Positions 7,519 through 14,512 of a stretch of 20,500 nt of DNA are shown here, piece after piece; the stretch's first letter is position 1; every line of letters starts with the position of its first letter. The DNA comes from a virus: positions 1 through 20,500 of IMG/VR virus record IMGVR_UViG_3300022659_000296, one strand, 5' to 3'. The notes under the pieces are model-generated. The model made no database searches. It was given only the letters and a program-made list of their open reading frames with translations, and was not told the DNA's origin. Both the position numbers and the translations under genes were made by a program.

Positions 7519-9294
7519 TCAGTTGAGGCTACGCCGGTTGTTATGCGTTTTGTCGTTTGATTTAACTTTATTTAAGATTTCATGAAAATCTAGCGTATTA
7601 ATAACCTCGACCAGATTACCAAGCTTAAATGACTTTCCATACCTACCAAAAGTTTCACTCTCATCTTCATGCCCAACTAGCGCGGCAATTTTTGCTTTAG
7701 AAACGTCATTTTGTTTTAACTGATTAATAAAAGTATGTCTAAATGAGTGAAAACCTTTCCACTCTCAACTATTCCACATTTTTCTCTATATCTAGCAAAC
7801 CACTTAGATGCCGCCTGACCATAGCCATCCCTGCCCTCCTTGAGTTCAGGGAATAACCTTAATTCATTTCGACCTCTGAGTTTATTTACATAATTTAAAA
7901 TGCCAAGTCTAAGAAGCTCTGAATGAAGAGGAATTTCCCTGAATGCAGCTTTAGATTTTATTCTTTTTCCTGGCATATCGTCATTTATTTTTATGACATC
8001 AACTCCATCAATTATAACGAAATCTTTCAAATGTAGTTGGCAGAGCTCATTTAACCGAGCACCTGTGCATAGAGCAAGTAATGGCAACCAATAGTAATGT
8101 GGATGTCTGTATTTTTTTCAACAAATACCTCTGAGCTAAACAATTTTATTAAATCATGATTTGAGAATACTTGTCTTTCATCACGAGCTAATTTTGGACT
8201 CCTAATGGTCATACCTTTTGCAGGATTTAAAGAGGTATAACCATGCTGTATAGCCCATTCAAACAAAGAAGAGACTCTAGCTAATTTTTTGTTAATAGTA
8301 TGACTAGCAGCTGGCTTTTCATTTAATTTTAAAATTTCATCAAATGATTTACTTCTAAATTTTGGTGACTTATTAATATTTGGAGGAAGTTTAAGTAGCA
8401 AAGCTCTGTATTCGCGGTGTTGTTCAAAACCATATTCAATGATTGGCCTATCTCCTACTATCCTAAGCCACATTCCAAATATTTCATTTACTGTATCTTC
8501 CGTTTTTGCAGTCCATTTTCCTTCCGCCTTTTGATTATTTGAATACTCTCGTATAACAGTGCTTATAAGCACTTGAAACTGATTTATATTAGCTTGGTTA
8601 GGCTTTATATTTGGCGAGGTTGCAGACGCCCTGCTGAGTACGTCTGATGCAAATTGGGTTAGTTTTTCTTTATCAGAATTGAATTGATTTTGCAGTTCTT
8701 GTAAGTTGAGTTTACTCAGTTCAGAATGCATTTTAGACTGCATCTCAAGTGTTAATTGATTAATTTCTTCAGAAAGGTGCAGCTCTAAATTTTTTATTGG
8801 TGTAATTTCAGCATAGAAATCATTAGTGATTGAATCAATTTCCGCTTGGTTGCAATTTGAAAGCTTACTTTTAAACACTTCTAATAATAAATAAATTTGT
8901 TGCTTATAATCATTATCTTTTTTCTCAAATCAATTAAATTTGATATGTGATGTCTGTTATCACCTAAATCAAATTCATACAAATTTTCTAAAAAGTTAAT
9001 ATGATTGTTAAAATCTTGAATTTTTAAGGACTGAACTAGATCTAGCGCAGCTTTGTATTCATCCTCAAAATTTAGTGCCATACGTATTCTTCCGAAATGA
9101 AGATTAATTGATGCTGCTAATTTAAAAGCGTGTAATTTAGCTAACTCTCTATTTCTTGTTTTTAGTGAAATTCTATACTCACTTTGATTGAACAAAACTT
9201 TCAGACTCTTCGGGATAACAAGCCTGAAACCATACACGCCGTATCGGTTAATGTGAAGTCTGGATGAAAACTTTATAGTTGAGTAAGTTTTCAC
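7519..9294 (-). CDS. int: Tyrosine site-specific integrase (three apparent frameshifts)
   Basis: As written the gene is split into pieces, but three single-base additions (run at 8918-8923, near 8096, and at 7749) restore one protein of about 592 residues. The N-terminal 45 residues (RYGVYGFRLVIPKSL onward) fit a phage integrase arm-binding segment. The catalytic domain then has all the expected residues: Arg in TGARLNEL, Lys/beta-hairpin region IKSKAAFREIPLH, HSFRHTF (His-x-x-Arg), GHEDES, and the nucleophile Tyr in GRYGKSF. The middle region is an unusually long alpha-helical insert of over 100 residues with coiled-coil character. The start at 9294 is GTG with a weak GAGG upstream. It lies beside a tmRNA-end attachment sequence and reads away from it, the arrangement of ssrA-targeting integrases such as that of CP4-57. 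The three breaks look like sequence errors, not decay, because the residues around them fit the family exactly. Confidence 0.8.
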
Positions 9295-9315
9295 TGGGAC
9301 ACCTCATTGGGACAC
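9295..9315. repeat. Direct repeat TGGGACAC, candidate integrase arm sites
   Basis: TGGGACAC occurs at 9295-9302 and 9308-9315, 13 bases apart, directly before the integrase start. The core GGGACA appears a third time on the minus strand at 9415-9420, on the other side of the attachment core. Arm-type integrase sites typically flank the core in this way. Confidence 0.45.
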
Positions 9316-9330
9316 AGGCGAATCAGTGAA

Positions 9331-9336
9331 ATTATA
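9331..9336 (-). promoter_or_regulatory. Candidate -10 box for integrase
   Basis: A TATAAT on the minus strand, about 37 bases before the GTG start. The -35 region is poor (TTGATT at 19-base spacing) and overlaps the terminator hairpin at 9344-9367, so integrase expression may be weak or controlled. Confidence 0.35.
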
Positions 9337-9343
9337 TAACAAA

Positions 9344-9367
9344 AACCCACTGAAAAATCAATGGGTT
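9344..9367 (-). terminator. Rho-independent terminator after the ssrA end
   Basis: On the minus strand, AACCCATTG pairs with CAGTGGGTT (nine pairs, one G-U) around a short loop, followed by a run of T. It begins 11 bases after the CCA of the tmRNA-end sequence, the place where an ssrA terminator would be expected. Confidence 0.65.
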
Positions 9368-9377
9368 ATTTGTTAAT

Positions 9378-9405
9378 TGGTGGAGCTGGGGGGAATCGAA
9401 CCCGC
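9378..9405 (-). other. tmRNA (ssrA) 3'-end fragment, phage attachment core
   Basis: On the minus strand this reads GCGGG, then TTCGATT, then CCCCC, then CAGCTCCACCA. That is the T arm and 3' acceptor strand of a proteobacterial tmRNA including CCA. The T stem pairs at four of five positions, with one C-C mismatch on its 5' side, and no further tmRNA sequence lies upstream (9406 onward). It is therefore only the 3' end. Such fragments are the cores used by integrases that insert into ssrA. The mismatch suggests that the crossover lies at or after the T loop, with phage DNA to the right. It could be attR of a prophage, or attP of a circular genome. Confidence 0.72.
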
Positions 9406-9436
9406 ATACACCATTGTCCCTCTTGATTATAAAACA

Positions 9437-9458
9437 AATGCTGTCAAAATGCTGTCAA
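9437..9458. repeat. Perfect 11-base tandem repeat by the attachment core
   Basis: AATGCTGTCAA occurs twice head to tail (9437-9447 and 9448-9458), between the attachment core and the end of the late operon. Its place and size fit paired integrase arm sites or an excisionase site. On the minus strand it also contains two TTGACA-like hexamers, but their spacing to the nearby TATAAT (21 and 10 bases) is wrong for a standard promoter. Confidence 0.45.
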
Positions 9459-9477
9459 TTAAGGATTAAAATTTAAA

Positions 9478-10055
9478 TCACTTACACCCTACTTGCTCAC
9501 AAGCTGCGTCAGCCCATCCACGCAATCGGTTGTAATCAATTGTCGTGACTTGGCATGCACGTTCTAGCGTAGAATATCCTGCGTAACACTCTCGTTCACG
9601 TTCGGTAAGTCCGCTGGTATCGCTTCCAGTGTCGGACATTCCAAGGCGATAACGCTCGGCTTTGTCTGATTCAATCCGCACGCGCTCAATAAAATTATGC
9701 TTAGTGCTATCAATGCGTTTTTCATATAGATCCTTTAAGTTTTGAGTTTCTCGCTGGCGATCGAGATTTAACTTTGCGACTAATGCCAGGTGTTGCTTTT
9801 CACTTTCCTGCAGTGCTTTTTTGCAACCGCCAGCTTCACAGCATTTTCAGAAGTTCGTTTAATCATCTGTGCTTGCAATTCAGCTTTCATCGTGAGCAAT
9901 GCTAACTCAGCCGTATCAGCACGCTTCACCTCATTGCTGTATTGAGCGTAGCAATACCAAAGCACCAACAACGGCACGATAACGCGCCAGTGCTTGATTA
10001 TGAAAGCCAAAAAATTACTAGCGCCAAGCTTAATCAGTTGCCATGCTATCAACAT
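9478..10055 (-). CDS. Rz: Rz-like inner-membrane spanin (one apparent frameshift)
   Basis: With one base added in the T run 9817-9822 this is a protein of about 192 residues. It has an N-terminal membrane helix (about 15-40, HWRVIVPLLVLWYCYAQY), then a long charged helical region (about 45-130) that would span the periplasm as a coiled coil, and a Cys-containing C-terminus (ACEQVGC). This is the i-spanin that, with Rz1, fuses inner and outer membranes in the last step of host lysis. It is the last gene of the late operon, and its start overlaps the endolysin gene by 26 bases. As written it ends early at 9780, and the C-terminal part appears as a separate 67-residue frame. The gene for Rz1 nested inside at 9564-9725 strongly supports the call. 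The break site reads A AAA AAG, so slippage cannot be excluded, but a missing base is likelier. Confidence 0.8.
9564..9725 (-). CDS. Rz1: Rz1-like outer-membrane lipoprotein nested in Rz
   Basis: A 53-residue reading frame wholly inside Rz in another frame. It starts with a basic MKN, a hydrophobic stretch, and the lipobox LLSAC (Cys16). The mature part has five prolines (KPS, CPT, IPAD, LPN). AAGGAT sits about five bases before the ATG at 9725. A short signal, a lipobox and a small proline-containing tail, embedded in Rz, are the classic o-spanin features. It would sit in the outer membrane and bind the C-terminus of Rz. Confidence 0.85.
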   Translation of the reverse strand: MKNALIALSIILLSACGLNQTKPSVIALECPTLEAIPADLPNVNESVTQDILR

Positions 10056-10599
10056 ATAAATTCGCCTCCATCGGCATCATGCCGCTTTTAATCCAGTCAG
10101 CCACGGTGAAATTCGGACAATCTTTTATCCACTCATTACGTGTGATTTGGCCATCACCATTTAAGTCTGGTGAATAGTCACGATGCCCACGCACTTTAAT
10201 GCCCATATCGTTATAAGCGTTGATTGCACCTTCTGCAGTTGCATGTGGGCGGTTTTGAATAATGCTTGATAAGTTAATCACGCAAGTGCGTAAGCTTTCC
10301 CATTGCGCTTTGCTGTACTTATCCAGGCCGATTAAACAAATACCAATCGAGCGTGAGTTATTGCCTTGCACGTGCGCACCCACTTCTTCAAGCCCACGGC
10401 CAGTTTCAATATCGCCATTCACACAAATAATGTAGTGATAGCCAATGTGTTTAAGTGTTGGATTAAAATTGCGTGTAGCTTGCGTTGCACGTTTAAAGCC
10501 ACGTGCTTTGTGCATCGCATCAATGTCAGTCGCGCGAAAGTTCCTGCCGTTTGGTGTGGCAGCACAATGAATAATAATGTCGGTTATTTTGCGCTTCAT
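10030..10599 (-). CDS. Endolysin: N-acetylmuramoyl-L-alanine amidase (T7 lysozyme type)
   Basis: A 189-residue Amidase_2 protein that cuts the bond between muramic acid and the stem peptide in murein. The zinc ligands His11 (IIIHCA), His139 (GHRDYSPD) and Cys161 (KDCPNF) match T7 lysozyme; Lys159, two before the Cys, and a Tyr in GYHY (Tyr54) fit the other active-site residues. Between His139 and Cys161 is a clear EF-hand-type loop (D145-x-N-x-D-x-Q-x-x-x-x-E156), as in many phage amidases, which may bind calcium. No signal peptide is seen, so release depends on a holin. I chose the ATG at 10599, which overlaps the stop of the upstream gene as ATGA, rather than the TTG at 10611. Together with the genes around it this is a standard lysis cassette. 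Confidence 0.9.
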   Translation of the reverse strand: MKRKITDIIIHCAATPNGRNFRATDIDAMHKARGFKRATQATRNFNPTLKHIGYHYIICVNGDIETGRGLEEVGAHVQGNNSRSIGICLIGLDKYSKAQWESLRTCVINLSSIIQNRPHATAEGAINAYNDMGIKVRGHRDYSPDLNGDGQITRNEWIKDCPNFTVADWIKSGMMPMEANLYVDSMATD

Positions 10600-10946
10600 T
10601 TTTTCAACCAATCATCAAAGTCACGCCACAAGCTTTTAAAGTAATCATTCACTAAGTAAACTTGATCATAAAACCATTCTCGCGCTCGATCTAAATCTGC
10701 GTGCGCCATGTATCTATCAAAGAAAAGCCAGAAGGTTAAGCCAAAAAATATGACAATCAGCGCAACTAGCCTATGCCATACTGGTGGCTCATAAACCACA
10801 CTGCAAACTAAACCACCTAATCCAATCACCATAATCACCATGCTATGCTTCATGCAGATGCACGTGGTTTTACCCATGTTGTTTGCGATGAATATGCACA
10901 TCCCCGCCAGCACCGCGCTTGATAGATAGAAAAAGTTTAATAACAT
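10596..10946 (-). CDS. Small membrane protein, holin candidate
   Basis: A 116-residue protein with about three transmembrane helices (about 3-22, 35-52 and 58-78) and a charged, aromatic C-terminal tail (REWFYD to DWLKK). Size, topology and position directly before the endolysin fit a holin or an accessory membrane protein of the lysis cassette. The stop overlaps the endolysin start by 4 bases (ATGA), and it follows the second membrane protein by 2 bases. I cannot assign it to a named holin family. It could instead be an antiholin. Confidence 0.6.
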   Translation of the reverse strand: MLLNFFYLSSAVLAGMCIFIANNMGKTTCICMKHSMVIMVIGLGGLVCSVVYEPPVWHRLVALIVIFFGLTFWLFFDRYMAHADLDRAREWFYDQVYLVNDYFKSLWRDFDDWLKK

Positions 10947-10948
10947 TT

Positions 10949-11326
10949 TTACTTACTCCCAAGCCATGCAATGCGTTTAAGTAAAGCAGGCATCAATACG
11001 TGGGCCACTAAACCAATCACAATCGCAATTAATGCAACCATTGGCTCTTGTGCCGTTTTTGCCCACTCGGTTAAAAAAGGTAAAAAGTTAATCACGGCAA
11101 GCAACACCGGCACGGCTGATAATTGAGAAACCATGCCACCTATTGCCGTGGATGCAATGACGTTTAAGAATGATTTATTGACTGGCATTTTTTCTTGATA
11201 GACCAATGCACATATTGAAAACACCGCAGTTAAAGCGAATGGCCAAAAGGTTATGCCTACCATTGTTGTCGCAATGGCAAGTGCAGGAATTGCAACTGTC
11301 GCTGCATCGTCAATCTGTGTAGTCAT
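10949..11326 (-). CDS. Phage holin-like membrane protein
   Basis: A 125-residue, strongly hydrophobic protein with three to four membrane helices (about 10-42, 55-85 and 92-115) and short charged ends (MTTQIDD at the start, KRIAWLGSK at the end). This is typical of phage holins, which form the hole that lets the endolysin reach the murein. It lies between the NlpC/P60 gene and the other small membrane protein. With two such proteins in a row, one is probably the holin and the other an antiholin or pinholin; the sequence does not say which. Confidence 0.65.
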   Translation of the reverse strand: MTTQIDDAATVAIPALAIATTMVGITFWPFALTAVFSICALVYQEKMPVNKSFLNVIASTAIGGMVSQLSAVPVLLAVINFLPFLTEWAKTAQEPMVALIAIVIGLVAHVLMPALLKRIAWLGSK

Positions 11327-11339
11327 TCTTCTAGCCTTT

Positions 11340-11783
11340 TCACTTAACTTTCACTTTTGGATAATTCAGCATGAGTAGATGCTGCGGTGTAATTCTGTGG
11401 TGGTATTTCAAGTCGTACGGCACATAACCACCCTGCACCATCACTGCATAAATAAACTCGGCACATGACCATTTCTCATGGGATTGCCAGTCTTGCATTA
11501 AGCCAATCCCGATTGCGCCAAACCAGTCGTAAGGCTTACCCATTTGCGCAATTATGAATACCATTGCATCAGTGTTTAATTCCACTGGAATTGTCACCAT
11601 CACCGCATCACTGGCTTTAGCTAATCGCTCACTTAACGGTGTTTTGCAGACACCTTCACCCGCGATTGCACCCACAACGGTTTCATCATCTAAGATAATA
11701 TCCACGTGGCTATAAACACTCCACGTCACAAAGCGGATGATCCAGCTGCCAATTGCACGTCTGCGGGTGAATAGTATTTTCAT
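11340..11783 (-). CDS. Permuted NlpC/P60 (YiiX-type) cysteine peptidase-like protein
   Basis: A 147-residue papain-like protein with the permuted order of the YiiX/LRAT-type NlpC/P60 group. The catalytic His comes first (YSHVDIIL, His27) and the Cys later (WSCAEFIY, about residue 107), with GKPYDWFGAIG (about 82-92) before it as in the family. Members cleave peptide or acyl bonds. Encoded between tail-fibre and holin genes, it probably cuts murein peptides during infection or lysis, or assists tail penetration. No signal peptide is seen. The ATG at 11783 follows the fibre gene by 6 bases. Confidence 0.75.
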   Translation of the reverse strand: MKILFTRRRAIGSWIIRFVTWSVYSHVDIILDDETVVGAIAGEGVCKTPLSERLAKASDAVMVTIPVELNTDAMVFIIAQMGKPYDWFGAIGIGLMQDWQSHEKWSCAEFIYAVMVQGGYVPYDLKYHHRITPQHLLMLNYPKVKVK

Positions 11784-11789
11784 GGTGTG

Positions 11790-12440
11790 TTACCAGGTAA
11801 TGGCTGCCACTTGCTCTGGCGTTGTTGCTGCATTTAACTGCGCCTTTAAACCTTCGCTTTTAGCAAAGTTGGCTTGGCCTTGTGCAATCATGCTGTCAAA
11901 AAAAGCATTCCAAGTTACAACGTCTGGAATAGAAACAATGCTGTTATCCACTGCTTTCCAGCCACCAACCCAATTTGGCGGCATTTCACCGCGTGTGGCC
12001 ACATAACCATTGATGCCGTCAATATCACTACGGCTTAATGGGTCGCAGGCAATCACTTTACCGTTATGGGTAAAGGTGGTTTGGTTGGCAGTTAAACGTG
12101 CTTGGTTGATTTCTGCATTCTTAGCGGCTTTTAAATCCTCTAATTTTGCTGGAGGGGCAATTTCACCAAAATACTCAACATCATCTTCTGGATTAATCCC
12201 GATTTCTGTAATGTCAATTTTGGAACCATCATTCTGATAATAAGACGTACCTCTAAAATCAGAAGTAATTGTCCATACGCCATTATCAAAAATAGCCACT
12301 TCATTAATACCGACTACTGGTGGCTCAACATTGGTCGAGTTTGCAGGAATAAGCCAATTGTTAGCGTCAAGCGGGTCTTGGTCTGCTAGCCCTTCGCCTA
12401 AAAATTCTTTAGTGATTGGGTGATAGTGATAGATTTTCAT
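11790..12440 (-). CDS. Tail fibre protein with DUF4376-like C-terminus
   Basis: A 216-residue protein. The N-terminal third (YHYHPITKEFLGEGLADQDPLD) is typical of short fibre or fibre-assembly proteins that begin by describing a sugar-like 'x-P-x-T-x-x-x-x-G' strand. Residues about 105-216, including KNAEINQARLTANQTTFTHN and WNAFFDSMI, resemble the DUF4376 domain found in tail-fibre and fibre-assembly proteins. It probably joins or chaperones the adhesin encoded just upstream at 12449-13585 (8-base gap). Exact role is uncertain. Confidence 0.7.
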   Translation of the reverse strand: MKIYHYHPITKEFLGEGLADQDPLDANNWLIPANSTNVEPPVVGINEVAIFDNGVWTITSDFRGTSYYQNDGSKIDITEIGINPEDDVEYFGEIAPPAKLEDLKAAKNAEINQARLTANQTTFTHNGKVIACDPLSRSDIDGINGYVATRGEMPPNWVGGWKAVDNSIVSIPDVVTWNAFFDSMIAQGQANFAKSEGLKAQLNAATTPEQVAAITW

Positions 12441-12448
12441 GGTTAATC

Positions 12449-13585
12449 CTAGAATTTAATACAAGCTAATAAAGCAACGTTGCGCGGGCGAGTTTCAGGC
12501 CCACCAGTGTCCGCAGTTTGATAAGTTGTCGAAGCGCCGTTAAATGTGCCAATGCCTGCGCCAGTTGTATTCGAACTTACAGAACCTTGATTTGGCATTG
12601 TGTGCTGATGGCTTTTTAATTCATCAGCTTGAGCCGAACCAAAAGCTCTCCCACTATCCGCACCGCGCCCGTCATCCCATCCGCGAATAAACTCGCCGCG
12701 CAGGTCGGGTAATCCGAACGTTGTCGAACCATCGCCAGCGCCAAACATAGTGCCAATTTCTGCAAATAACGCCGCGTATGTTGTGCGCGATACTAGAGCA
12801 CCGTTTGCTTTAAGCCAGCCTGTCGGTGGAGTATTCTTAGCAAAATATTGAACAGCACCCGCACTTAAAGATAAAACAGCGGCACCACTTTTCTTCTGAA
12901 TAACCACATCAAACGTATCAATATCAACCGCAGTAATCTCAACTCTGTCACCCGCTTCAACGGTGTAATTAGCACTGCCCTGTACGCGGATATCAGCATT
13001 GTTGGTAAATATTGTTCCCGCAGCAGGGTAAACAACACGACTAGCACCAGCCTGTGGCGCAGCAGGAAAGTTGGTGATAGTTGGTGTGCCTGTCCAGTCT
13101 TGTACGTTGCCGTTTACAGCGGTCCACAAAGGCGTGGTGGTTGCTGTTGCGGCTACTGTGGCGCGTTTTTCGTTGATTGCGGCTTGCAGGTTGCCATTAA
13201 GCGTTGTTGATATAATTTGCCAGTTTGAAAATGTGCCCGTACCAACAATCGTGCTTGGGCTAAACTCAAAATCACCAGTTACATCATCGTAATCAACAAC
13301 TGAAGCAATAAAATATTGGTTGATGTTGGCAGCATTTGTAACCCGCACGCCAGAGCCAGCAGGGAATACTTTCCCAGGCTCAATCTCTATGGTTTTATTG
13401 CCTGGCGTTAAGCTGATGCTGCTTGATGACGAAGCCACCATGCCAGGAAAGAAAACGCTTAATTTCTGAAAATAAGGAATTAAACTATCGTATTGAAAAT
13501 TAATAAAAGCCTGACTTGGAACGTCAAAATTATCTGGGTCCGCAATATTTGGCCTTGGCTGTGGAGCTGATTCTAAGTTGTCCAT
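12449..13585 (-). CDS. Tail fibre with phage collar domain
   Basis: A 378-residue receptor-binding or tail-fibre protein. The first 60 residues form an attachment region, about 60-230 is a beta-rich, Thr/Ala-rich shaft, and 240-310 is the phage tail collar domain (PF07484 type) with the usual signatures PTGWLKANGALVSRTTYAALF, then GDGSTTFGLPDLRGEFIRGWD. The end contains HQHTMP and TRPRNVALLACIKF, the standard finish of collar-domain fibres, where His-rich sites can bind metal. It likely contacts the host surface. It follows the tail protein at 13611-14512 after 25 bases. I see no reverse transcriptase, template repeat or other sign of tip variation machinery. Confidence 0.85.
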   Translation of the reverse strand: MDNLESAPQPRPNIADPDNFDVPSQAFINFQYDSLIPYFQKLSVFFPGMVASSSSSISLTPGNKTIEIEPGKVFPAGSGVRVTNAANINQYFIASVVDYDDVTGDFEFSPSTIVGTGTFSNWQIISTTLNGNLQAAINEKRATVAATATTTPLWTAVNGNVQDWTGTPTITNFPAAPQAGASRVVYPAAGTIFTNNADIRVQGSANYTVEAGDRVEITAVDIDTFDVVIQKKSGAAVLSLSAGAVQYFAKNTPPTGWLKANGALVSRTTYAALFAEIGTMFGAGDGSTTFGLPDLRGEFIRGWDDGRGADSGRAFGSAQADELKSHQHTMPNQGSVSSNTTGAGIGTFNGASTTYQTADTGGPETRPRNVALLACIKF

Positions 13586-13610
13586 AATTACACTTCTCTC
13601 AATAAAAGTT

Positions 13611-14512
13611 TTACTTTTGTTTTTTAGGGTTGGCAGCGTTAATCACAAATTCATCAGCAATGCCATGCAATACAAACGCTGGGAAGAAGCCATCGTCATC
13701 ATCGTCAACAGTTGCCCAAATAGATGGAACGCCGTCTATTTCTTCGCTCAAGTTATATAAATATTCAGTAAGCGATTTAGGTGATTCAACTGTTTGGCGG
13801 GTTGTCTTTTTGGACGGACGCTTAACTAAGCGCGTAAAGCCAAATTCGTTTGGCTCAGTTTTGCTAAATGATCTACGCTCAACCTCTGCGCCAAATTCAG
13901 CATTCCCAATAAACGTACTTATTCCTAATGCTAATATGCCCAAACGCACCTCACCCGCTGACGATCTGCGAAGTGTGACGGTGATTTTTGCACCAATAAT
14001 CGGCGGCAAATTTCTGATAAACAGATTTTTTTAACCTGAAATGGCTTAGTCCAAAACTCTAAGAACCCACGTGTTACACGGGTGACCATTCGGATAGACT
14101 GATCGTAAATTACAGTGTCGTTAAACTCGACTTTTACATCAACAAACTGTGCATCTGCATTTAGAATTGAAACCGTATCTACACGTGACGATGTAATCAT
14201 CACGTAAGTCATATTCATTTCTGCAACGGCTTGATTATTACGTTGGCCATCAAATGGCATCCAGCGATTTGTCGCGCTTACTTCTTGCCACCATACTGGC
14301 GGGTTATTTTCATCAAACTGGGTGTCGTCTAACGGATTGTTACCAGTATTGCCTGCTTGAACAGACTGAAAAACCTTATGCACTGAAAGCACAATGACAT
14401 ACTGATTCAAGTCATAAGTTGCCATAGGGTCATAAACTGGATGATCCGTTTCTGGAATAGTTGAGCTTTGCAAAACAGCATCCGTCATTGGCGTAATTTT
14501 TAAATGCCTCAT
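13611..14512 (-). CDS. Tail tip/baseplate-like protein (one apparent frameshift)
   Basis: With one base added in the T run 14026-14032 this is one protein of about 300 residues; as written it appears as two overlapping frames. The N-terminal part (residues about 25-60) has the pattern of a carbohydrate-binding-type module (YDLNQYVIV, then VFQSVQAGNTGNNP, then WWQEV), as in many tail adhesins. The middle is beta-rich, and the C-terminal region has an acidic stretch (VDDDDDG). Its position just after the tape measure (4-base ATGA-type overlap with it) suggests a tail-tip protein, perhaps replacing the usual set of four or five tip genes. I do not recognise a named family. Confidence 0.6.

Noticed and set aside
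7519-9294. Integrase pseudogene
   Set aside because: All catalytic residues are intact and each break is a one-base loss, as in unrelated genes of this window. A sequence error is the simpler reading.
9378-9740. A complete tmRNA gene
   Set aside because: Only the T arm and 3' acceptor end match. The sequence further right is arm-like repeats and the Rz gene.
4779-9822. Programmed frameshifts at 4779-4785, 8918-8923 and 9817-9822
   Set aside because: All three read A AAA AAG, a known slippery sequence. But the genes also break at, or share their pattern with, sites lacking it, and these families do not use frameshifting. A missing base is likelier; slippage is not excluded.
12449-14512. Diversity-generating retroelement at the fibre genes
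   Set aside because: No reverse transcriptase, no template repeat and no run of adenine-biased variable codons is seen.
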